Assembly: GCF_000582785.1 (NCBI RefSeq)
Contig: NZ_HG931173.1
Coordinates: forward strand, 1,353,887-1,417,886
Reading direction: 5' to 3'
Origin: Candidatus Blastococcus massiliensis AP3
GTDB lineage: Bacteria > Actinomycetota > Actinomycetes > Mycobacteriales > Geodermatophilaceae
DNA length: 64,000 nt
Shown here: in pieces, positions 57,821-64,000 of the stretch
How positions within the stretch are numbered: position 1 is the first letter of the stretch
Layout of the letters: every line of letters starts with the position of its first letter
Notes under the pieces: model-generated
What the model was told of the DNA's origin: nothing
The model's database searches: none
Seen by the model: the letters and a program-made list of their open reading frames with translations, nothing else
Translations under genes and position numbers: made by a program

Positions 57821-57884
57821 CACCGTCGCCCTCCGGGCGACACCGCGACCAGGAGCCGTCCCCCGCAAGCGTTGAGCCGCGTCA
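57818..57884. repeat. Interspersed hairpin repeat, family 1, copy B
   Basis: Begins at the crp stop and carries GTCGCCC-TCC-GGGCGAC plus the conserved arm seen at 1622-1691. It also lies downstream of the convergent Nudix gene, so it may act as a bidirectional terminator. Confidence 0.65.
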
Positions 57885-57924
57885 TCGCGCCTGCGCGGAC
57901 CCCTCCGGGGCCCACTCGGCGCGA

Positions 57925-58719
57925 TCAGGCCTTGAGGGGCGCGACCAGTGGGACGCGGGTGCCGTCGGGGAGCACGGCCCAGCGGCCTTCGTCGTCCTGC
58001 TCGAAGCCCGGCATGATCGGCTCCATCGTGTCCGGCGGCGACCCCGCGAGCGCGGCGGCGACATCGGTGAACCGCCCCAGCTGGGACAGCGTGTGCGACG
58101 TCGGCGGCAGCATCGGCCGGGTGCTCTCGCGGTGCTGCTGCAGCGCGGCGGCCGGCGACAGCCAGGCCGCCTCGTCCGCCTCGCCGGAGACGTCCCGCGC
58201 CTCCTGGCCGGCCGGCAGCGCGGCCACGAAGAACTTCGTGTCGTACCGCCGGGACTCCATCGGCGGGGTGATCCAGTGCGCGAACGGCCGCAGCAGGTCC
58301 GAGCGCAGCACCAGCCCGCGGTCGGCGAGCAGCTCGGTCAGGGACAGCTCGTGGCTCAGCAACGCCTGCCGCTGCTGTTCCCAGTCGTCCCCGCTGACGT
58401 CCGGGACGACGGTTCCCTCCGCCGGGCCGGCCAGCAGGACGCCGGCCTCCTCGAACGTCTCGCGGACCGCGGCGCACACCAGCTCGCGCGCGAGCCGCTC
58501 GTCGCAGCCGAAGGCGCTCGCCCACTCGGCCGGCGAGGGACCCGCCCAGCCGATCTGGGTGTCGCCGTCCCGCTCGTCGACCCCGCCGCCGGGATAGGCG
58601 GTCATGCCCCCGGCGAACGGCATGCCCGTGGTGCGCCGGAGCAGGTACACCTCGAGGCCCGCGGAGCCGTCGCGGACCAGCAGCACCGTCGCGGCCTGGC
58701 GCGGCTCCGGTGGGGTCAC
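57925..58719 (-). CDS. Nudix hydrolase
   Basis: A 264-residue Nudix protein of the longer [15 protein letters not shown] type. It has [11 protein letters not shown] and, about 30 residues later, [14 protein letters not shown], so the Nudix box is split by an insertion. GTG 58719 overlaps the ridA stop (GTGA). The substrate is unknown. It occupies the place of the Rv3677c beta-lactamase-like gene in M. tuberculosis. Confidence 0.88.
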   Translation of the reverse strand: MTPPEPRQAATVLLVRDGSAGLEVYLLRRTTGMPFAGGMTAYPGGGVDERDGDTQIGWAGPSPAEWASAFGCDERLARELVCAAVRETFEEAGVLLAGPAEGTVVPDVSGDDWEQQRQALLSHELSLTELLADRGLVLRSDLLRPFAHWITPPMESRRYDTKFFVAALPAGQEARDVSGEADEAAWLSPAAALQQHRESTRPMLPPTSHTLSQLGRFTDVAAALAGSPPDTMEPIMPGFEQDDEGRWAVLPDGTRVPLVAPLKA

Positions 58720-59186
58720 GCCGACAGCTCCACGGTGAGCTCCACCTCGACCGGCGCCCCCAGGGGCAGCTCGGCCACCCCGATCGCACTGCGCGCGTGC
58801 TGGCCGGCGTCGCCGAAGATCTTGGCGAGGAACTCGCTGGCCCCGTTGACCACCCGCGGCTGGCCGGTGAACCCCTCGGCGCTGGCGACGTAACCCACGA
58901 CGCGGACGACCCGGGCCACCGAGTCCAGCCCGACGAGCTCGTCGATCGCGGCGAGGGCGTTGAGCGCGCACACCTTGGCGTCGGCCGCCGCCGCCTCGAC
59001 GTCCACCGAGCCGCCGACCTTGCCGGTGCGGCGCAGGCCGCCGTCGACGAAGGGCAGCTGACCGGAGGTGAAGACCAGCGAGCCACTGCGGACGGCGGGG
59101 ACGTAAGAGGCCACCGGCGCCGCCACCGGGGGCAGCCGGATGCCGAGTTCGGCCAGGCGGGCGTGCCAGCCGGACGACTCCGTCAC
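58716..59186 (-). CDS. RidA-family protein
   Basis: A 156-residue YjgF/RidA-type protein (Rv3678c position) that removes reactive enamines or imines. It has [33 protein letters not shown] and the C-terminal [15 protein letters not shown] 59186 overlaps the DUF4177-like gene stop (GTGA). Confidence 0.9.
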   Translation of the reverse strand: MTESSGWHARLAELGIRLPPVAAPVASYVPAVRSGSLVFTSGQLPFVDGGLRRTGKVGGSVDVEAAAADAKVCALNALAAIDELVGLDSVARVVRVVGYVASAEGFTGQPRVVNGASEFLAKIFGDAGQHARSAIGVAELPLGAPVEVELTVELSA

Positions 59187-59353
59187 GCCGGTCGCTTGAG
59201 GTACGCCACCAGCTGGTCCGAGCCGCCGGGGCCGGGAAGGACGGTCACCAGTTCCCACCCGTCGACGCCCCAGGAGTCGAGGATCGCCTTGGTGTTGTGG
59301 ATGAGCAGCGGGATCGTGGCGTACTCCCACCGCTGGCGTGCCGGTTCGGTCAT
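59183..59353 (-). CDS. DUF4177-like small protein (Rv3678A-like)
   Basis: A 56-residue protein from ATG 59353, [20 protein letters not shown], then [14 protein letters not shown] and a final AYLKRPA. The Trp-Glu-Tyr and GWELV motifs fit DUF4177. It is coupled to ridA by a GTGA overlap and its ATG lies 7 nt after TAGCGT, so it starts the operon. Its small size makes it easy to miss. Confidence 0.82.
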   Translation of the reverse strand: MTEPARQRWEYATIPLLIHNTKAILDSWGVDGWELVTVLPGPGGSDQLVAYLKRPA

Positions 59354-59360
59354 GTGCCCG

Positions 59361-59366
59361 ACGCTA
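59361..59366 (-). promoter_or_regulatory. -10 box of the DUF4177-ridA-Nudix operon (leaderless)
   Basis: TAGCGT on the minus strand, 7 nt before ATG 59353. Confidence 0.5.
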
Positions 59367-59382
59367 GCGCCTCAGGTCAGGT

Positions 59383-59447
59383 GGTGGAGCGGCCGCCCTT
59401 CAGGGACCCGGGCCGAGCGTGCGAGGCCTGGGGGAAGGGTGGTCCTC
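59383..59447. repeat. Interspersed hairpin repeat, family 2, copy 2
   Basis: Aligns with 52850-52914 by eye. The stem has changed on both sides (CCCTTC/GAAGGG here against CCCTCGC/GCGAGGG there), i.e. pairing is kept. Here it lies between two divergent genes, so it is not only a terminator. A further inverted fragment (AGGGCAGGAGGGTCCTCC) follows. Confidence 0.65.
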
Positions 59448-59484
59448 CGACGAACACTGAAGGGCAGGAGGGTCCTCCGGCTCC

Positions 59485-59490
59485 TAGGCT
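59485..59490 (+). promoter_or_regulatory. -10 box of the ATPase pair (leaderless)
   Basis: TAGGCT ends 6 nt before GTG 59497, supporting that codon rather than GTG 59494. Confidence 0.5.
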
Positions 59491-59496
59491 GGAGTG

Positions 59497-60519
59497 GTGA
59501 GCCCCGATCCGCCGTCCCCACGCCTGCACGTCGTCACGGGCAAGGGCGGGACGGGCAAGACCACCGTGGCCGCCGCCCTCGCGCTCGCGCTGGCCGCCGA
59601 CGGGCGCTCGGTGCTCCTGGTCGAGACCGAGGGCCGGCAGGGCATCGCCCAGCTCTTCGACACCGCACCGCTGCCCTACGAGGAGCGGCGGGTGGCGGTG
59701 GCCCGCGGCGGCGGCGAGGTCAAGGCCCTGGCCATCGACGTCGAGGAGGCCCTGCTGGACTACCTCGACATGTTCTACAACCTGCGCCGCGCCGGCCGGG
59801 CGCTGCGCAAGATGGGCGCCATCGACTTCGCCACCGCCATCGCGCCGGGGCTCCGCGACGTGCTCATCACCGGCAAGATCAAGGAGGCCGTGAGCCGCCG
59901 CAAGGACGGCCGCCACGTCTACGACGCCGTCGTCGTCGACGCCCCCCCGACCGGCCGGATCACCCGCTTCCTGGGCGTCACCGCCGAGATGGGGCAACTG
60001 GCCCGCTCGGGGCCCATCAAGACGCAGAGCGACGGCGTCATGGCGGTGCTGCGCTCGCCGCAGACCACGGTCCACCTGGTCACGATCCTCGAGGACATGC
60101 CCGTCCAGGAGACCGCCGACGCGATCGACGAGCTGACGAAGGCCGAGCTCCCGGTGGGCTCGATCGTGGTCAACATGGCCACCGAGCCGGTGCTGCCGGA
60201 GCCCCAGCTCGGCCGCGCCGCCCGGGGCGAGCTGACCGCCGACGAACTGACCCCGGCACTGGCCGCCGCGCACCTGAACGGCGGGGCCGAGCTCGCCGCC
60301 GCCCTCGTCGCCGAGGTCACCGAGCACGCGCGACGGTGGGCCGGCCAGGACGCGCTGCGCGCGGAGGTCGAGGCCCTGGGCCGCCCGACCGTGGAGCTGC
60401 CCCTGCTCGCCGGCCCGATGGACCTCGGCACGCTGTTCGAGCTGGCCGCCCTGCTCGAGGCGCACCTGCGCGACGCCGCCGCGCCGGCCGACGCGGGCGT
60501 CGCCGGAGGGATGGCGTGA
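59497..60519 (+). CDS. ArsA/Get3-like ATPase, first of pair (Rv3679-like)
   Basis: A 340-residue anion-transporting-ATPase-type protein. Walker A is GKGGTGKTT at about residue 15. Switch regions are [14 protein letters not shown] and [10 protein letters not shown]. In M. tuberculosis Rv3679 and Rv3680 form a hetero-complex that affects glycerol/stress tolerance; the two genes overlap here too (GTGA). GTG 59497 was chosen (GTG 59494 is possible). Confidence 0.9.
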   Translation: MSPDPPSPRLHVVTGKGGTGKTTVAAALALALAADGRSVLLVETEGRQGIAQLFDTAPLPYEERRVAVARGGGEVKALAIDVEEALLDYLDMFYNLRRAGRALRKMGAIDFATAIAPGLRDVLITGKIKEAVSRRKDGRHVYDAVVVDAPPTGRITRFLGVTAEMGQLARSGPIKTQSDGVMAVLRSPQTTVHLVTILEDMPVQETADAIDELTKAELPVGSIVVNMATEPVLPEPQLGRAARGELTADELTPALAAAHLNGGAELAAALVAEVTEHARRWAGQDALRAEVEALGRPTVELPLLAGPMDLGTLFELAALLEAHLRDAAAPADAGVAGGMA

Positions 60520-61691
60520 GCGCCCGCCCCATGGACCTCCAGGCGCTGATCACCGACCCCGAGACCCGGATCGTGGTCTGCTGCGGCGCCGGCGGCGTCG
60601 GCAAGACGACCACCTCGGCGGCGCTGGCGCTCGCCGCGGCCGAGGCGGGGCGCACCGTCGTCGTCCTCACCATCGACCCTGCCCGCCGGCTGGCCCAGTC
60701 GCTGGGCCTGACCGAGCTGGACAACGAGCCGCGGCGGGTCGACGTCCCCGGGGCTCCCGGCGAACTGCACGCGATGATGCTGGACATGAAGCGGACGTTC
60801 GACGACATCGTCGCCGCTCACTCGACGCCCGATCGCGCCCAGCAGATCTTCGACAACCCCTTCTACCAGACCCTGAGCTCGTCGTTCTCCGGGACGCAGG
60901 AGTACATGGCGATGGAGAAGCTGGGGCAGCTGCGGGCCAGCGACCAGTGGGACCTGATCATCGTGGACACCCCGCCGTCGCGGTCCGCACTGGACTTCCT
61001 CGACGCCCCGAACCGCATGGGCCGGTTCCTCGACGGGACGATGATCCGGCTGCTCATGGCGCCCAGCCGGGCCGGCTTCAAGTTCGCCAGCGCCGGCTTC
61101 CTGCTGTTCAGCCGGATCGTCTCGAAGATCCTCGGCGGGCAGTTGCTGCGCGACATCTCCGCCTTCGTCGCGGCGCTGGACACCATGTTCGGCGGCTTCC
61201 GCGAACGCGCGACGGCCACCTACGAGCTGCTCCGCCGTCCCGGCACCTGGTTCGTCGTCGTCGCCTCCCCGGAGCCCGACGCCCTGCGCGAGGCCTCCTA
61301 CTTCGTCGACCGGCTGTCGGCCGAGGGCATGCCGCTGGCCGGGCTCGTGGTGAACCGGACCCACCCGCCGGCGACGGCGGCGCTGTCGGCCACCCGGGCC
61401 GAGGGCGCGGCCGAGGAGGTGCTCGAGACCGGCGGTGCCGAGGCGACGTTCGTCGCGGCCGCGCTGCGGGTGCACGCCGAGCGCATGACGCAGGCGGCCC
61501 GGGAGCAGCACCTGGCCGACCGGTTCACCAGCGCCCATCCCGAGGTCGCCGTCCGGACCGTGCCGGCGGCCGCCGGCGACGTCCACGACCTCGACGGGTT
61601 GCGCACCATGGCCGCCGAGCTGACCGGCGCGGACGCGGACACGCCGACCGGGACGCCGCGGACGCGGATCCTGCCCGCGCGCCGCGCCTGA
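60516..61691 (+). CDS. ArsA/Get3-like ATPase, second of pair (Rv3680-like)
   Basis: A 391-residue partner ATPase. Walker A is GAGGVGKTT at about residue 25, then [14 protein letters not shown] and [16 protein letters not shown]. It has the longer helical middle region typical of Get3/ArsA proteins. GTG 60516 overlaps the first gene's stop. Client proteins are unknown. Confidence 0.92.
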   Translation: MSARPMDLQALITDPETRIVVCCGAGGVGKTTTSAALALAAAEAGRTVVVLTIDPARRLAQSLGLTELDNEPRRVDVPGAPGELHAMMLDMKRTFDDIVAAHSTPDRAQQIFDNPFYQTLSSSFSGTQEYMAMEKLGQLRASDQWDLIIVDTPPSRSALDFLDAPNRMGRFLDGTMIRLLMAPSRAGFKFASAGFLLFSRIVSKILGGQLLRDISAFVAALDTMFGGFRERATATYELLRRPGTWFVVVASPEPDALREASYFVDRLSAEGMPLAGLVVNRTHPPATAALSATRAEGAAEEVLETGGAEATFVAAALRVHAERMTQAAREQHLADRFTSAHPEVAVRTVPAAAGDVHDLDGLRTMAAELTGADADTPTGTPRTRILPARRA

Positions 61692-61732
61692 GCGGGGCGT
61701 CGAGCAGCCCGCGCGCCGTACCCTGGGCGGCG

Positions 61733-64000
61733 ATGTCGGAGAACGCCCGTATCAAGACCCGCCTGATCGCCCGGCTGGCGATGACGATCGTCGTCGCCGG
61801 CGTGCTGCTGGCTGCCCTCCTGCTGCCGTGGGTGGGCGGCGGCGGGCTGGTGGCCCGCAACTCGGCGGACCTGCTCGACGCCCTGCCGGTCGAGCTCACC
61901 GACGCCACGCCGGCCGGCCCGACCGAGGTGCTCGCGGCCGACGGTTCGCTGATCACCCATCTGTACGAGAAGAACCGCACGCCGGTGACGTCGGACCAGA
62001 TCGCCGACGTCATGAAGCAGGCGCTGGTCGCCATCGAGGACTCGCGGTTCTACGAGCACAACGGTCTCGACGTGCAGGGCACGATGCGGGCACTGGTGAA
62101 GAACCTCTCCGCGGGCTCCGTCCAGGAGGGCGGCTCCACGCTCACCCAGCAGCTGGTGAAGCAGACGCTCCTGCAGACGGCCGACTCCCCCGAGGAGCGC
62201 GACGCCGCCACCGAGCAGACGCCGGCCCGCAAGCTGCGCGAGGCCCGGCTGGCGCTCGCCCTCGAGGAGACCTACGGCAAGGACGAGATCCTCACCCGCT
62301 ACCTGAACCTCGTGTACTTCGGGAAGGGCGCCTACGGCATCCAGGCCGCCGCCCAGCAGTACTTCAGCGTCAGCGCCGCCGAGCTCACCCTGCCGCAGGC
62401 GGCGATGCTGGCCGGGCTGGTGCAGCGCCCCTTCTACGACGACCCGATCAGCAACCCGGAGAACGCCCAGGCCCGGCGCAACGTGGTGCTGCAGCGGATG
62501 TTCGACCTCGGCTACATCTCGGAGCAGGAGTTCGTCGAGATCACGCCCACCCCGGTGGAGGTGGCGCCCGGTATCGCACCCCCGAACGGCTGCATCGACG
62601 CCACCATCGGTGGCTTCTTCTGCGCCTACGCGCTCGAGTACCTGGTCGGGGAGCTCGGCCTCACCGAGAGCCAGCTCAGGACCGGCGGGCTCACCATCCA
62701 GACGACGCTGCGTCCCGACATGCAGCGCGCCGGCGACCAGGCGGTGCTCAACACGCTGCCCATGGGCGACCCGCTGGCAGGCATGTACACCGCGCTGGAG
62801 CCGGGCACCGGCAACCTGCTGGCCATGAGCGTCAACCGGCGCTTCGGCTGCGAGGGGCCGGAGTGCGAGTCGGTGATCCTCAACGCCCGGGCCAGCCAGG
62901 GCGCGGGCTCGACCTACAAGACCTTCGTCGCCGCCGCCGCGCTCGCGGAGGGTTTCGCGCCGAGCCACACGATCACGACCCCGAACACCTACGTCTCCCG
63001 GGTATTCAAGGAGAACGGCGGTACGCGCGGACCGGCGTACGACGTCTCCAACGTCGGCACCAGCTACCCGAACACCCTGGACATGACCGGCGCCCTGGTC
63101 CGCTCGTCCAACACCTACTTCCTCGCGCTGCTGGACGAGCTCGGCAGCGTCGAGAAGCCGGTGCGGATGGCCCAGGCGATGGGGCTGCGGTCCATCGACG
63201 CGGTCGCCGACGACATCATCGAGGGCCGTCAGGGCTCCTTCGTGCTCGGACCGCACGCGACCAGCCCGCTGGACCTGGCCAGCGCCTACAGCACGATGGC
63301 GGCCAGCGGGACGGCGTGCCCGCCCACGCCCATCGCCGGGGTCCTCGACCGCTTCGGCAAGCCCCTCGAGAAGGACGACGGCACCCCGGTGTGGTCCGAG
63401 AACTCGTGCACGCCGGAGGCGATCCCGCCCGGCGTGGCCACCACGCTGAACCAGATCCTCATCGGCGACGTCAGCAGGCCCGAGGGCACCGGCACCCGGG
63501 CCGCCATCCCCGGTCACGAGATCGCCGGCAAGACCGGCACCTCGCAGAACAACTTCTCCGTGGCCTTCGTCGGCTACACGCCGCAGTACACGGCCAGCGT
63601 GATGGTGCTCAACCCGAAGGAGAACCAGGACGTCGGCGGCTACGGCGGCGGCAAGCCGGCGACGATCTGGCACGACGCCATGGCGCCGATCCTCACCAAC
63701 CAGCCCGCCGTGCCCTTCCCGCCGGCCGATCCGCAGGTGGTGAGCGGCCGCAGCCTGCCCGTGCCGAACTGCTCCTCCGTCACCGAATGCGAGCAGGTCC
63801 TCCGCGACGCCGGTTTCCGGACGACGACGACGCGGGTCGACAGCAGCCAGTCGGCCGGCACGTTCCTGGGCACCAGCCCGGCGGCCGGCCAGGATGCCTA
63901 CGTCAACGAGCCGGTGTCGATCCTGGTCAGCCGCGGCCCCCAGCCCGTCCCCCAGCCCGCCCCCGCGCCGGCCCCGGCGCCCGAGCCGACGCAGCCGTCG
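61733..64000 (+). CDS. ponA2: Bifunctional penicillin-binding protein PonA2 (3' end outside window)
   Basis: Class A PBP that polymerises and crosslinks peptidoglycan; 756 residues are present. N-terminal anchor at about 11-33; glycosyltransferase domain with EDSRFYEHNGLD and GGSTLTQQLVKQ; transpeptidase motifs S-T-Y-K (AGSTYKTFV), S-S-N (RSSNTYF) and K-T-G (AGKTGTSQ). A PASTA-like domain (VPNCSSVTECEQVLRDAGF) and a Pro/Ala-rich tail run to the window edge. ATG 61733 is 8 nt after TACCCT. In M. tuberculosis whiB4 lies between Rv3680 and ponA2; here the gap is 41 bp. Confidence 0.95.
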   Translation, partial: MSENARIKTRLIARLAMTIVVAGVLLAALLLPWVGGGGLVARNSADLLDALPVELTDATPAGPTEVLAADGSLITHLYEKNRTPVTSDQIADVMKQALVAIEDSRFYEHNGLDVQGTMRALVKNLSAGSVQEGGSTLTQQLVKQTLLQTADSPEERDAATEQTPARKLREARLALALEETYGKDEILTRYLNLVYFGKGAYGIQAAAQQYFSVSAAELTLPQAAMLAGLVQRPFYDDPISNPENAQARRNVVLQRMFDLGYISEQEFVEITPTPVEVAPGIAPPNGCIDATIGGFFCAYALEYLVGELGLTESQLRTGGLTIQTTLRPDMQRAGDQAVLNTLPMGDPLAGMYTALEPGTGNLLAMSVNRRFGCEGPECESVILNARASQGAGSTYKTFVAAAALAEGFAPSHTITTPNTYVSRVFKENGGTRGPAYDVSNVGTSYPNTLDMTGALVRSSNTYFLALLDELGSVEKPVRMAQAMGLRSIDAVADDIIEGRQGSFVLGPHATSPLDLASAYSTMAASGTACPPTPIAGVLDRFGKPLEKDDGTPVWSENSCTPEAIPPGVATTLNQILIGDVSRPEGTGTRAAIPGHEIAGKTGTSQNNFSVAFVGYTPQYTASVMVLNPKENQDVGGYGGGKPATIWHDAMAPILTNQPAVPFPPADPQVVSGRSLPVPNCSSVTECEQVLRDAGFRTTTTRVDSSQSAGTFLGTSPAAGQDAYVNEPVSILVSRGPQPVPQPAPAPAPAPEPTQPS

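Noticed and set aside
57286..57915. Minus-strand frame over crp
   Set aside because: Shadow of crp; its first residues come from repeat family 1.

Overview
This is a GC-rich [27 protein letters not shown] of core genes, with GTG starts and stop/start overlaps everywhere. Gene content and order follow the M. tuberculosis Rv3610c-Rv3682 stretch (ftsH, hpt, tilS, metallopeptidase, dacB, ppa, holB, topA, helicase, tad-like cluster, acs, marP, nth, crp, ridA, paired ATPases, ponA2). The proteins look most like Geodermatophilaceae (Blastococcus, Geodermatophilus, Modestobacter). That family assignment is an inference from protein style and synteny; no search was run. I see no prophage, insertion sequence or CRISPR array.

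Layout: 1-6.4 kb holds ftsH (cut by the window edge), hpt, tilS, a zincin-like metallopeptidase and dacB on the minus strand, with ppa divergent. A tRNA-Thr(CGT) at 6.55 kb is followed by holB, an MFS-thymidylate kinase fusion, topA and a proton-pumping pyrophosphatase. From 16.1 to 23.5 kb lies the helicase/secretion neighbourhood: an SftH-type helicase facing a seven-gene minus-strand tad-like pilus operon. From 23.6 to 38.9 kb is a mosaic of short units: HAD phosphatase, Fic-like protein, CobC-like phosphatase plus CobS, TIGR04222 protein divergent to an XRE regulator, GlgC-like enzyme, MFS pump, deformylase, acyltransferase, small flavoproteins, a frameshifted MazF-like gene, and a MarR-membrane protein pair. 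From 39 to 41.3 kb are cobT and a fused siroheme/precorrin-2 enzyme. A class F-like sortase with its probable wall-anchored substrate, a DODA-type dioxygenase and a PucR regulator divergent to an alkylsulfatase-like hydrolase operon follow.

From 49 kb onward the order is again close to M. tuberculosis: acs, holin-like protein, epoxide-hydrolase-like enzyme, marP, a cupredoxin lipoprotein (extra here), Nudix CoA pyrophosphatase, thioredoxin-like lipoprotein, nth, a small membrane protein, crp, Nudix, ridA, a 56-residue DUF4177-like protein, two ArsA/Get3-like ATPases and ponA2 (cut by the window end). whiB4, which sits before ponA2 in M. tuberculosis, is missing.

Functional themes are cell-wall synthesis and surface assembly (dacB, ponA2, sortase pair, marP, tad-like pilus), cobalamin/siroheme metabolism, nucleotide and pyrophosphate housekeeping, and DNA topology and repair. 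Non-coding points of interest are two families of interspersed hairpin repeats, two CRP-like sites 41 bp apart, palindromes at regulator start codons, 11-bp repeats before topA, and many genes whose start codon lies 6-8 nt after a TANNNT box, as in leaderless transcripts.
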